Source of the DNA: Terrihabitans soli
GTDB taxonomy: Bacteria; Pseudomonadota; Alphaproteobacteria; Rhizobiales; Methylopilaceae
NCBI RefSeq assembly: GCF_014191545.1
Contig: NZ_AP023361.1
Coordinates: 772,501 to 836,500, forward strand
Direction of reading: 5' to 3'
DNA: 64,000 nucleotides
Of this stretch, positions 53,868 to 62,224 are shown piece by piece. The stretch's first letter is position 1. Every line of letters starts with the position of its first letter. A program made the translations under genes and the position numbers. The notes beneath the pieces were generated by a model, which saw nothing but the letters and a program-made list of their open reading frames with translations, made no database searches and had not been told where the DNA came from.

Positions 53868-55529
53868 GTGCAGCCGAAGAGGGGACAGCAAGGCCGAAAG
53901 CTCCGCGGCTGGGTCGCTGCCGCGCTCGTTATCGGCTGCTATTTCATTCTCCAGCTGCCTTTCGCTTCGACCCTCGTCGTCATGCATCCGGACGAGCGCC
54001 ACTACGCCTATTCGGCCTCGCATATGATCGAGACCGGCGACTGGCTCATCCCGACGACGCCCGAAGGCGAGCTGCGGCTCCGCAAACCGATCATTCCGTA
54101 CTGGATCTCCGCCGCGGGCTTTGAAACCGCAGGCATGGGCGTGCTCGGCTCGCGCCTGTTCTGGGTATTCTGCGCGCTCGGCATTCTGGCGCTGACCTAT
54201 GCGCTGGCGCGAGCGCTCGGCGCGAGCGAACGCGTCAGCCTGTTTGCGCTGCTTTTGACCGGCGGCAATCCGCTGTTCATGCGCGCCTCGGTCAACGCCA
54301 TTCCCGATATGCCGCTGACGCTGTTTCTTCTGATGTCGGCGCTCGGCTTTGCGAAACTTTTGCGCGACGACAACCCGCCGCGTCATGCCGCCTGGCTGGC
54401 CTATACCAGCGCGGCGCTTGCCGTGCTGACGAAAGGCATATTGCCGTTCGTCCTGCTCGCCATCGTCTTTGCGTCGGCCTTCCTGTTCGCGCGCCGGCGC
54501 TTCAGAAATCTTCTCGCGCCCGGGCCAGTCCTTGTTGCGATCGCGCTCGTTTCGTCCTGGTATCTCTATGCGATCCTCAAATATCCGGATGTCTTCTACG
54601 CCGAGTTCATCGGCGATCAGCTGACGAAGAAAGTGGCGCGCAGCCCCCTCGAAATACCTCTCGCGGCGCTGCTCTATCTTGCGATCTTCATCGCCTCCTT
54701 CTTCTTCCTGCCGGTGGTGCTCTGGCTTGCCGGACGCGGCAGAAAGCTCACGGAGCTTCCGCCCGCCGTCAAAATGCTCGGCCTCTGGGTTCTCACCGTG
54801 CCGCTCGCCTTCAGCCTCGGCGGCTTTCTGTCGGAGCGCTATCTCATTCCGGCGGTGCCGGTGTGCGCCGCACTTCTGGCGCTCGGCTTCTCCAAGCTCG
54901 ATCCTGACAGCTTTGTGCTGACGCGCGCCGCTCGCGTGCTTCTCGCAATCATGCTGATCGTCGAAACGGTCGCGATCGCGCTTTATCTTGCAATCGAATA
55001 TCAGCTCGCGCCGCTCTGGGAAGCCGTTTTACTTTCGCTCATTGCCGCTGCGATCATCGCTGTTGTCGTGCATGCGATCTGGACGGGCAGGCGGGCGGCT
55101 TATGTTCTCCTCGTTTCGGTGGTGCTCGTGACGGCGATGAGCGCCGTGCCGCTGCGCCACCTCGTTATGCCGCATCCGGGCGACATCCTTGCCGACCGCC
55201 TTGTGGCGGCAAATATCGATCCGTCGCGCGCCTTCCTCTGGGGCGATTCAGAGCTTGCGGCCGCCGTCCGGCTGCATGCGCCGCGGGCGGAGATGTTCCA
55301 CGAGGTCAAGACGATCGACGCCGTGCCGATGCAGGCGCCGTGCGTCGTGATGAGTGACAAGAAGCGCTATGTGCTCGAGCTTCAGAACCGCGGCTTCAAG
55401 GTCGAGACGGTGAAGGGCGGCTGGCGCATCCTCGACCCGCAGCGTCTCGTCACGGCGGCTTGGAATGGAAAACTTGCCGAGATGCGTGCCGAGCGCGGCG
55501 CGACAGCGGTCTTTGCGACCTGTCCCTAA
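53868..55529 (+). CDS. Glycosyltransferase family 39 protein (ArnT/PMT-like)
   Basis: 553 aa integral membrane glycosyltransferase of the GT-C class using a polyprenyl-phosphate sugar. GTG at 53868. Catalytic acidic motif HPDERHYAYSASHM after the first helix, LRKPIIPYWISA, ten or more hydrophobic spans and a soluble C-terminal domain ending MRAERGATAVFAT. It is close to ArnT-like enzymes that decorate lipid A or glycans; the acceptor is not known. Overlaps the convergent RNase T2 gene by four bases. Confidence 0.88.
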   Translation: MQPKRGQQGRKLRGWVAAALVIGCYFILQLPFASTLVVMHPDERHYAYSASHMIETGDWLIPTTPEGELRLRKPIIPYWISAAGFETAGMGVLGSRLFWVFCALGILALTYALARALGASERVSLFALLLTGGNPLFMRASVNAIPDMPLTLFLLMSALGFAKLLRDDNPPRHAAWLAYTSAALAVLTKGILPFVLLAIVFASAFLFARRRFRNLLAPGPVLVAIALVSSWYLYAILKYPDVFYAEFIGDQLTKKVARSPLEIPLAALLYLAIFIASFFFLPVVLWLAGRGRKLTELPPAVKMLGLWVLTVPLAFSLGGFLSERYLIPAVPVCAALLALGFSKLDPDSFVLTRAARVLLAIMLIVETVAIALYLAIEYQLAPLWEAVLLSLIAAAIIAVVVHAIWTGRRAAYVLLVSVVLVTAMSAVPLRHLVMPHPGDILADRLVAANIDPSRAFLWGDSELAAAVRLHAPRAEMFHEVKTIDAVPMQAPCVVMSDKKRYVLELQNRGFKVETVKGGWRILDPQRLVTAAWNGKLAEMRAERGATAVFATCP

Positions 55530-56149
55530 CGGAGGGGCGGCATCACCACGTCCTGCCTTTTGCAGGAACGGCGGTCCACCTCCGGGCAGGACCGGAAATT
55601 CAAATCGGGCGTCAGGCACAGACGCACTTCGCGCAGATGCCGGTTGTCGCAGGTCACGGCTATGGCGTCGGGTTTCAGGCCCGGATTGGCCTTGCGGAAC
55701 TCGGCTTCCACCGTGGCGGGCGAGACGGTCTGCCAGCTCTGCGGATTGCTGTAGGCCGCCGGGATATTGACTTTGGTACGTACGTCGCGGACGAGGGCAA
55801 AATAATCCGCGGCGGGCAGGCCCGAACAGGTGCCGTGCTTTTTCCACTCATGGATGATCAGCCGCCGGCTCGGCATCAGATCGAGCATGGAATTGACCAC
55901 ATTGTTCGGCACCCATTCCGGCGACGGATCGCAGAATTCCGGAAAGCCGTTTTCCAATTGCGGCCACAGTCCGTGGACGACGAAGGCATAAGGACGCCCC
56001 CCCGAACATTGCGCGGGTTCAGCCTGTGCGCCTTCCGCCGCGCAATAGCTCGGCGACCAGGACAGAGACAGGACGTAGAAATCGAAATCGCGGGCAAGCG
56101 ACGGGCTGCACAGAAAAAGCCACGCCGCCGCGAGAGCTGTGAGTCTCAA
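55526..56149 (-). CDS. Ribonuclease T2 family protein, exported
   Basis: 207 aa. Catalytic motifs: CAS1 VVHGLWPQ (His about 59) and CAS2 HEWKKHGTC (His about 100 and 105, Lys). Four pairs of Cys fit a secreted disulfide enzyme. I chose TTG 56149 because it yields a clean signal peptide (RLTALAAAWLFLCSPSLA) and overlaps the upstream stop (TTGA); an ATG at 56212 adds 21 residues inside the other gene. Acts in the periplasm on RNA. Confidence 0.85.
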   Translation of the reverse strand: MRLTALAAAWLFLCSPSLARDFDFYVLSLSWSPSYCAAEGAQAEPAQCSGGRPYAFVVHGLWPQLENGFPEFCDPSPEWVPNNVVNSMLDLMPSRRLIIHEWKKHGTCSGLPAADYFALVRDVRTKVNIPAAYSNPQSWQTVSPATVEAEFRKANPGLKPDAIAVTCDNRHLREVRLCLTPDLNFRSCPEVDRRSCKRQDVVMPPLR

Positions 56150-56589
56150 GGACCGGCCATCTTGCAGCCCGGCGCGAAGGCCAGATTGCGGTCGAGACCG
56201 TTCACGCACCATTCGACCCGGTGGGCGATGCCCAGCGTGCCGGCCTTATGGATGATCGCGTAGTGGACTTCGCGCACGACGCCGTCCGAGACCTGGGCGC
56301 GTACCACGCAGAAGCGGCGGGCGAAGAATTCGGTGCCCCAGGGCCGGTAGCCGACTTCGATGGGTTCATCGAAGGATTCGAGCCGAAGATCCGAATCCCA
56401 GTATTCGCTTTCCTTGTCGTGGAAGGCCGCGGCGATCGAGCCGAAGACTCCGCGGCTGTTGCACAGAGGCAGCCGGACCCCGTCATCCACGACCGTGGTG
56501 CCCCGCGCCTCGGGCGAATAGGGGGTATCGGCGGCGAAAGCCGCTCCCGTCGCTAAGGAAAAAGCAAGCACAGCGGCAATGCGGATCAT
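56146..56589 (-). CDS. Exported hypothetical protein, 147 aa
   Basis: Start ATG 56589 gives signal peptide IRIAAVLAFSLATGAAFA. Four mature Cys (CNSRG, RRFCVV, EWCVNG, PGCKM) suggest two disulfides. Contains DSDLRLESFDEPIEVGYRPWG and YAIIHKAG. No family recognised. Stop overlaps the RNase T2 start, so the pair is likely one transcript. Confidence 0.75.
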   Translation of the reverse strand: MIRIAAVLAFSLATGAAFAADTPYSPEARGTTVVDDGVRLPLCNSRGVFGSIAAAFHDKESEYWDSDLRLESFDEPIEVGYRPWGTEFFARRFCVVRAQVSDGVVREVHYAIIHKAGTLGIAHRVEWCVNGLDRNLAFAPGCKMAGP

Positions 56590-56729
56590 CGGTTCGTCAC
56601 TTGTTGCGTTATGTTTGAGGACAGTGCGGCGGTGCAAAAGCCGGGTCAAGCGCTGGACAGGACAGGTTTGCGCGTTATGCCCCGGCATGGCCAAACCGCC
56701 ACAGACGCCGCCACAGGTCAGGAGCCGGA

Positions 56730-57968
56730 ATGCAGGTTTTCGAGACGGCCAGAGATGCGGCCCTGGCGCTCCGGCCAGACCGCCCGGTCTATGGCTTCCG
56801 GCCCTCGGTGCTGACCGCCGACGCCAGGGATTTCCTCTCCGGTTTTCGCGGCACAACCGCCTATGCGGTGAAGACGAATGACGACCCGCGCATTCTGAAA
56901 ACTCTGGTTGCAGCCGGCATCAAGGCCTTCGATGTGGCGAGCCCCGGGGAATTCGCCGCCGTGCGCGAAGCCGATCCGAGCGCCAAGCAATTCTATATGC
57001 ATCCCGTGAAAGCGCAGTCCGATATCAGGCTGGCGCTCGAAACCTATGGCATCCGTTCGCTGGCGCTCGACCACGAAGACGAGGTCGCGAAGATCCTGCG
57101 CATCGTCCGTGCGCTCGATCTCGATCCTGCCGATATCACGTTGTTTGTGCGGCTCGCGACCAAGGGCCATGCAGCTTATGAGCTGTCGAAGAAGTTCGGA
57201 GCAGGCCCGAGCCATGCGGTGGAGCTTGTGGAACGCATTTCCCGCATCGGCTTCAAGCCGGGGCTGACCTTCCATGTCGGCAGCCAGATCGAAGATCTCG
57301 ACACCTATGAACGGGCGCTCGCTTCCGCCGCCTGGGTGCGCAACCGCGCCGACGCGGAGATCGCCGCCCTCGATATCGGCGGCGGCTTCCCGGCGCGGTA
57401 TGGACACGATCCCAAGCGCAAGGCGCCGCCGCCGGCGCCGCCCATCGGCGATCTTCTGAGCGAGATCCATAGCGAGATCGAAGAATGGGGACTTGCCGAT
57501 CTGCCGCTCATCGCCGAGCCGGGCCGCGTCATCGTTGCGCGCTCGCTCTCGGTCATCGTCCGCGTGATGCTGAAAAAGGGTCAGCGCATCTACATCAATG
57601 ACGGCATCTGGTCCTCGCTCTCGGATGCCTGGACCGGCAAAATTACTCTTCCCGCACGGCTCATTCCCGATCCGGCGCGCAAAGCCAAACGCGGCGGGTC
57701 CGACAAGCTCGTGCCGTTCCGTGTCTTCGGCGCGACCTGCGACTCGGTCGATATTCTGTCGCGCCCGTTCTGGCTGCCGGAAAATGTCGATACGGGCGAC
57801 TGGATCGAAATCGGCCATATCGGCGCCTATTCGCTGTCGCTGCGCACCCGTTTCAACGGCTTTTACCCCGACACCTTTGTTGAGCTCACAACACCCTTCG
57901 AAGAGGATGAGAGCGGCAAAGAAGGTTTTGCCAATGTCGAACCGCGCGGCGGCATGGCGGCGGAGTAG
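56730..57968 (+). CDS. PLP-dependent decarboxylase (ornithine/lysine/arginine, fold type III)
   Basis: 412 aa. Alanine-racemase-type barrel: PLP Lys48 in [32 protein letters not shown] (phosphate-binding), and the C-terminal substrate motif CDSVD (second catalytic Cys-Asp). Probably decarboxylates ornithine or lysine for polyamine synthesis; the specificity residue cannot be settled by eye. Cytosolic. Confidence 0.9.
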   Translation: MQVFETARDAALALRPDRPVYGFRPSVLTADARDFLSGFRGTTAYAVKTNDDPRILKTLVAAGIKAFDVASPGEFAAVREADPSAKQFYMHPVKAQSDIRLALETYGIRSLALDHEDEVAKILRIVRALDLDPADITLFVRLATKGHAAYELSKKFGAGPSHAVELVERISRIGFKPGLTFHVGSQIEDLDTYERALASAAWVRNRADAEIAALDIGGGFPARYGHDPKRKAPPPAPPIGDLLSEIHSEIEEWGLADLPLIAEPGRVIVARSLSVIVRVMLKKGQRIYINDGIWSSLSDAWTGKITLPARLIPDPARKAKRGGSDKLVPFRVFGATCDSVDILSRPFWLPENVDTGDWIEIGHIGAYSLSLRTRFNGFYPDTFVELTTPFEEDESGKEGFANVEPRGGMAAE

Positions 57969-58017
57969 GGGCTGCGGAATAGGGGAACCCTTCACCGGCC
58001 CCGCCGATTTAGACGGT

Positions 58018-59340
58018 ATGACAACCGTCCTTTGGCGCGCGGGCCTTGCCGCTTTCCTCTGTCTGTCTCTTGCCGGATGCGGTGAAGAGGCGACCATTCC
58101 AGCCGAACAGGGCTACGGGCCCGATCCGGTTCTGCCCGAGCCCAATCCGACTTTGTTTCCGACCGTACATATCGCGGAGACGGAACCCTGGCCGCCCGGC
58201 ACGGCGCCGAAAGCGGCACCGGGTTTCAAGGTCAACCGCTTCGCCGATGGGCTCGACCATCCGCGCTGGATTTATGTTCTGCCCAACGGCGATGTGCTGG
58301 TCGCCGAAAGCCAGGCGCCGCCGAAGCCCGAAGAAGCGAAGGGCTTTCGCGACATGATCATGGGCTTCTTCATGAAGTCCGCCGGTTCCGGCGCAACGCC
58401 GAGCGCCAATCGCATCACTCTCCTGCGCGATGCCGACGGCGACGGCATGGCGGAAGAGCGCAGTACCTTTCTTGAAAATCTCACTTCGCCCTTCGGCATG
58501 GTTCTCACCGGCGACAACGACAAATTCTATGTCGCCAATGCCGATACTCTGATGCGCTTCACCTATACGGACGGCGCGCTGAAGATCGACGGTGCGGGCG
58601 AAAAGGTGACGGACCTTCCGTCCGGCATCAATCATCACTGGACGAAGGATGTGACGGCGTCACCGGACGGCTCGCGTCTTTACGTCACCGTCGGCTCAAA
58701 CTCCAATGTGGCGGAGAACGGGATGGAGGCGGAGAAGGATCGCGCCAACGTCCTCGAAGTCGATTCGGCCACGGGGCAATACCGCGTCTTTGCGTCAGGC
58801 CTGCGCAATCCGAACGGGCTGTCTTGGCAGCCGGACTCGGGCGCGCTGTGGGTTGCCGTCAATGAGCGCGACGAAATCGGCTCGGATCTGGTCCCCGATT
58901 ACATGACGAGCGTGAAGGACGGAGCCTTCTATGGCTGGCCCTATTCGTATTACGGCCAGCATGTCGATGAGCGCGTCGAGCCGCAAAACCCGGACCTTGT
59001 CGCCAAAGCCGTAAAGCCGGACTACGCGCTCGGGGCCCATTCTGCCTCGCTCGGTCTCACCTTCAACACCGGCACGCTCTTTCCCGAAGCCTATCGCAAT
59101 GGTGCTTTTGTCGGACAGCACGGCTCGTGGAACCGCAAGCCGCGCGCCGGATACCGGGTGATCTTCGTGCCGTTCACTAATGGCATGCCGTCCGGCCCGC
59201 CGCAGGAAATTCTCGGCGGGTTCCTCAGCCCCGGCGACAAGGCGTATGGACGTCCCGTCGGCGTCAAGAACGCAAAAGACGGCGCGCTGCTCGTCGCCGA
59301 CGATGTCGGCAACGTCATCTGGCGCGTGACGCCGCAATAG
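58018..59340 (+). CDS. PQQ-dependent sugar dehydrogenase-like lipoprotein
   Basis: 440 aa from ATG 58018 (the longer frame is antisense-type overlap with the decarboxylase). Lipobox LAGC with Cys21 after a short hydrophobic segment. Six-bladed propeller features: [73 protein letters not shown] and [17 protein letters not shown]. Resembles L-sorbosone/aldose dehydrogenases, outer-membrane or periplasmic; activity and cofactor not proven. Confidence 0.88.
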   Translation: MTTVLWRAGLAAFLCLSLAGCGEEATIPAEQGYGPDPVLPEPNPTLFPTVHIAETEPWPPGTAPKAAPGFKVNRFADGLDHPRWIYVLPNGDVLVAESQAPPKPEEAKGFRDMIMGFFMKSAGSGATPSANRITLLRDADGDGMAEERSTFLENLTSPFGMVLTGDNDKFYVANADTLMRFTYTDGALKIDGAGEKVTDLPSGINHHWTKDVTASPDGSRLYVTVGSNSNVAENGMEAEKDRANVLEVDSATGQYRVFASGLRNPNGLSWQPDSGALWVAVNERDEIGSDLVPDYMTSVKDGAFYGWPYSYYGQHVDERVEPQNPDLVAKAVKPDYALGAHSASLGLTFNTGTLFPEAYRNGAFVGQHGSWNRKPRAGYRVIFVPFTNGMPSGPPQEILGGFLSPGDKAYGRPVGVKNAKDGALLVADDVGNVIWRVTPQ

Positions 59341-59354
59341 GGTTCGCGGGCTGA

Positions 59355-59708
59355 TCAGGGCAGACGGATCACATAGGTCTTGCGCGTCGTCTCGATGACT
59401 TCCCAGGTGCCCTTGAACCCGGGCCGCAGGATCAGCGAATCACCGGCCTTCAGCGTGGTCGCTTTGCCGCCGTCTTCGGTGACGATCGAGACCCCGCTCG
59501 CGACCTGGCAATATTCCCACTCGTCGTAACTGACGCGCCATTTGCCCGGTGTTGCTTCCCACACCCCGGCATAAAGCTTTCCGTCCGGTGATTCTTCGAA
59601 GTTCCAGGTGCGGGTCTGAGGTTTGCCGGAGATTACTTTCTCGTCGGCAATAGAAGCGACATCGGGGACAAGCTTATCGAGGTCGAAGGTCAGGATCTGC
59701 GAGGCCAT
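59355..59708 (-). CDS. Cupin-domain protein (DUF861-like)
   Basis: 117 aa from ATG 59708 with AAGGAG before it. Cupin barrel with KWRVSYDEWEYCQVASG, GDSLILRPGFKGTW (the His/Glu metal set is partly replaced, since GTWEV carries no His). Often a small binding or isomerase domain; function unknown. Opposite orientation to both neighbours. Confidence 0.85.
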   Translation of the reverse strand: MASQILTFDLDKLVPDVASIADEKVISGKPQTRTWNFEESPDGKLYAGVWEATPGKWRVSYDEWEYCQVASGVSIVTEDGGKATTLKAGDSLILRPGFKGTWEVIETTRKTYVIRLP

Positions 59709-59863
59709 TAACGTCTCCTTAACCTTTAATGTCATGTGGCGGGATGAATCAGGTCAGATGGTCGCATTTCGGCTACTGGCCGGAACTATCTCGGCGGTGC
59801 CCCATTTCTGCCCCATCCGCCCGGCATCTGCCCATCTGGGTTGGGTTCTTGAGGGGGATAATA

Positions 59864-60238
59864 ATGCATCTCGTAAAGTTCGCCGCGGCCGGAGCTGCGG
59901 TTTTTGTGATGGGCTGCGCGGCTCTGCCGGCGCAGGCCAAGGATTTTTCCGGCACGGCGTCCTGGTATCAGATGGGCACGCGCACCGCGTCCGGCGCCCG
60001 GTTCAATCCGGACGGCCTCAGCGCCGCGCATCGTACCCTGCCTTTCGGCACCAAGCTGAAGGTCACCAATGTCCGCAACGGCAAATCGGTGCAGGTGGTC
60101 GTCAACGATCGCGGCCCGTTCACCGGCAAGCGTGTTCTCGATGTCTCGCGCGGCGCGGCCCGCCATCTCGGCATGATCGGGGCGGGGACCGCCAAAGTCA
60201 GCGTCCAGGTGGTCGGCACCCAGGTCGCTTCGAACTGA
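59864..60238 (+). CDS. RlpA-like septal ring lytic transglycosylase
   Basis: 124 aa with a signal segment (LVKFAAAGAAVFVMGCAALPAQA; the VMGC may act as a lipobox). The double-psi beta-barrel is complete: ASWYQMGTRTASGARF, AAHRTLPFGTKLKV, VVVNDRGPFTGKRVLDVSRGAAR. Without an SPOR domain, so a short RlpA. ATG 59864 with GAGGGGG site. Likely cuts peptidoglycan lacking stem peptides. Confidence 0.9.
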   Translation: MHLVKFAAAGAAVFVMGCAALPAQAKDFSGTASWYQMGTRTASGARFNPDGLSAAHRTLPFGTKLKVTNVRNGKSVQVVVNDRGPFTGKRVLDVSRGAARHLGMIGAGTAKVSVQVVGTQVASN

Positions 60239-60243
60239 TCGGC

Positions 60244-60272
60244 AAGGGCGGGATTTTCCCGCCCTTTGCTTT
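60244..60272 (+). terminator. Intrinsic terminator after RlpA gene
   Basis: Stem AAGGGCGGG / CCCGCCCTT (60244-60252, 60258-60266) with loop ATTTT, followed by a TGCTTTT tail. Good for the plus strand. Confidence 0.8.
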
Positions 60273-60322
60273 TGGGGAACCCTGTCATCCCGCGAGGGGT
60301 TACCCTCCGACAGGAGGACGCG

Positions 60323-60493
60323 ATGACAAAGCCGAATTCGCCTGCCAACGAAAACAAGAAGACCACGAGCCCGCGCCAGGATGCGCAGGACAAGGCCGCC
60401 AAGCAGCATGACCGGGAAAGTCCCGAAGATCGCGGCCAGAACGCCAATACCCGCATCAATACGACGGTGCAGGGCAATCGGCAGAACCGCTGA
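60323..60493 (+). CDS. Small hydrophilic protein, 56 aa
   Basis: ATG 60323 preceded by a near-ideal AGGAGG. Rich in Asn, Gln, Asp, Lys, Arg with few hydrophobic residues (ENKKTTSPRQDAQDKAAKQHD...), so likely disordered. The strong ribosome site is the main support; no family recognised. Confidence 0.65.
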   Translation: MTKPNSPANENKKTTSPRQDAQDKAAKQHDRESPEDRGQNANTRINTTVQGNRQNR

Positions 60494-60645
60494 CGGTATC
60501 GCCGGTGTAACTGAGGCAGGGTCTCAACAGCGCATTAGAAGCGGCTGAAATCGATCACGAATTCATGGGTGACGGGAGCGGGTTATTGACCGACTCCCGC
60601 GGGCTCGATCAAACTCTCCCCGCATTCGCCTGGGAGGGCAAAAAC

Positions 60646-61026
60646 ATGTTCGATCGTTTTGCTGTTTATGAGCCGCAGATGCGCAGCATTCTGCGCATCG
60701 TCACCGGCCTGCTGTTTCTGCAGCATGGCACGCAGAAATTCTTCAGCTTTCCCGACGCCTCGAAGCCCGCGGTCGATTTCGCGTCGCTGATGGGCCTCGC
60801 CGGCGCCATCGAATTTATCGGCGGCATTCTCTTTATCATCGGCCTGTTCACGCGGCCGGTCGCCTTCATCGCCGCCGGCTTCACCGCCGTCGCCTATTGG
60901 ATGGCGCATGCACCGCAGAGCCTCTACCCGATCCTCAATCAGGGCGAACTCGCGATCCTCTACTGCTTCGTGTTCCTGTATTTCGTCACGGCCGGTCCCG
61001 GCCCGTGGAGCATCGACAAACGCTGA
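60646..61026 (+). CDS. DoxX-family membrane protein
   Basis: 126 aa from ATG 60646 (GGGAGGGC site; longer frame to 60565 not supported). Four helices with ILRIVTGLLFLQHGTQKFF, LMGLAGAIEFIGGILFIIGLFTRP, FIAAGFTAVAYWMAH and LAILYCFVFLYFVTAG. DoxX-type proteins are linked to thiosulfate:quinone or redox homeostasis; the role here is unspecified. Confidence 0.9.
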   Translation: MFDRFAVYEPQMRSILRIVTGLLFLQHGTQKFFSFPDASKPAVDFASLMGLAGAIEFIGGILFIIGLFTRPVAFIAAGFTAVAYWMAHAPQSLYPILNQGELAILYCFVFLYFVTAGPGPWSIDKR

Positions 61027-61037
61027 TCTGAAAAATC

Positions 61038-61361
61038 TCAGCCGCAGGTTTTCGCGATAAGGTCGCGGAGATCGGCGGCTGAGACATTCGTCCTGCCGAG
61101 TTTCTCATCGCGTTCCTGTCCCGCGATGCAGCGGCCGTAAACCTCAGCGGCATGCTCCAATGTCAGGACATGCACATTCATCGCCGAGCATTTCTCGGCG
61201 GTCGCGCCATTTTCAGTCGATTGAAGTTTGCGCCCGGTCGCTTGCAGATCGGTTTCGATCTGCCGCAAGGCGGCTTTGCAATGCACCGAGCCGAACGCCT
61301 GCGCGTGAACCTCGCCGCCCGCGACCAATAGCAACAGAAGGGCGGCGGCCAATTTCAGCAT
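61038..61361 (-). CDS. Small exported protein, 107 aa
   Basis: Signal peptide LKLAAALLLLLVAGGEVHA-QA, then four Cys (HCKAAL, EKCSAM, GRCIAG, KTCG) and helical pattern (ATAEKCSAMNVHVLTLEHAAEVY), perhaps a two-disulfide helical hairpin. Convergent with doxX, 11 bases from its stop. No family recognised. Confidence 0.7.
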   Translation of the reverse strand: MLKLAAALLLLLVAGGEVHAQAFGSVHCKAALRQIETDLQATGRKLQSTENGATAEKCSAMNVHVLTLEHAAEVYGRCIAGQERDEKLGRTNVSAADLRDLIAKTCG

Positions 61362-61407
61362 CGGGGAGCGCTCCGGCGGAAGACTTCAGCCTTCCGCCGG
61401 TGTGCGA

Positions 61408-61662
61408 TCACTTTTTCCAGGGAGCCTTGAAGCCGAGATCGATATCGTCTTCGGCATCATCGGCCTTGTCCTTGAAGAACGCGAACGTGTCCTTCGCGGT
61501 GTCTTCGGCTTCGTCGGCCGCATCGGCCGCGTCATCGCCGATTCCGGCGAAGAAGGATTTCACCTTGTCGCCGAGATCGGTGTCTTCGGCCGCGTTCGCG
61601 GCGGTGAGGGGAAGAACAAGAACGGCCGCCAAAGCAGCCAGAGTCAGCAGTGTGCGAGGCAT
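61408..61662 (-). CDS. Small exported acidic protein, 84 aa
   Basis: Signal peptide RTLLTLAALAAVLVLPLTAANA, then an Asp/Glu/Ala-rich helical domain with repeats (DDAADAADEAEDTAKDT, DKADDAEDD) and a Phe/Lys end. It resembles exported low-complexity periplasmic proteins; function unknown. ATG 61662. Confidence 0.7.
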   Translation of the reverse strand: MPRTLLTLAALAAVLVLPLTAANAAEDTDLGDKVKSFFAGIGDDAADAADEAEDTAKDTFAFFKDKADDAEDDIDLGFKAPWKK

Positions 61663-61740
61663 GGATTATCCTCCTGATTACGAGAGGCAAACCATGAGAC
61701 ATCGCTCCTAGTTCCACCATGCGTCATAGTAACCTCAGGA

Positions 61741-61770
61741 AAAAACCGGCCGGAAAACCGGCCGGTTTTG
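61741..61770 (-). terminator. Intrinsic terminator after the 97-aa exported protein
   Basis: Perfect arms CCGGCCGG with flanking AAAA and TTTT (61742-61753 and 61758-61769), loop AAAA. Read on the minus strand it ends in a T run, which serves the gene stopping at 61787. A plus-strand read also shows TTTT. Confidence 0.85.
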
Positions 61771-61786
61771 AATGTGCATTCGCGCC

Positions 61787-62080
61787 TCAGTTGAGAATCT
61801 GAACCTTTACGAGGCTGTCGTCCTGACCCTCGTTGAGAACCACAAATTGCGAGTCGAGCACGATATCGCGGCGGTTGCCGTCCTGATCGATGGCGTTCTG
61901 GACCTTCCACTCATTGTCGTCCAGCTCGACCTTGCCCCAGGACGTGAAGCCCTCATCGAGCAGAACATTGCTGATGATCGCCGTTTCATCGGCGGTCGGC
62001 GCGCGATCCGCGGCGACGGCTGCGCCGAGCGGCGTGGCAAGGAGCGCGATGAGCGCACTCGTACGGATAATTTTCTGCAT
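61787..62080 (-). CDS. Small exported protein, 97 aa (PepSY-like size)
   Basis: Signal peptide (KIIRTSALIALLATPLGAAVA-AD). The mature part TADETAIISNVLLDEGFTSWGKVELDDNEWKVQNAIDQDGNRRDIVLDSQFVVL has the GFTSWGKVELDDNEWKV turn seen in many alphaproteobacterial PepSY-like exported proteins. Its role is unknown. ATG 62080; terminator just downstream. Confidence 0.72.
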   Translation of the reverse strand: MQKIIRTSALIALLATPLGAAVAADRAPTADETAIISNVLLDEGFTSWGKVELDDNEWKVQNAIDQDGNRRDIVLDSQFVVLNEGQDDSLVKVQILN

Positions 62081-62166
62081 GCAAAATCTCCTGTGTTCGG
62101 GGGCAGAGGAGAGTCTAGGGCTGAATGGGGCAGTGAGGGGGCAGAAGCGTGAAACTTCTGGCTCGC

Positions 62167-62192
62167 ATCAGGTCGGGTAAACCCGACTTGGT
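62167..62192. repeat. Palindromic repeat element, copy 2
   Basis: Arms CAGGTCGGGT / ACCCGACTTG around AA (62169-62190); on the other strand it reads ACCAAGTCGGGTTTACCCGAC, nearly the same as the element at 37566. Lies in the 144-base gap before uvrB's stop on the minus strand, so it could be a transcript-end hairpin or a mobile intergenic repeat. Confidence 0.7.
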
Positions 62193-62224
62193 CATTCAAG
62201 ATTTCGTCATTTATTATCGCGAAA

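Noticed and set aside
56718-58097. 459-codon minus-strand open frame
   Set aside because: Antisense to the PLP decarboxylase with intact active-site motifs.
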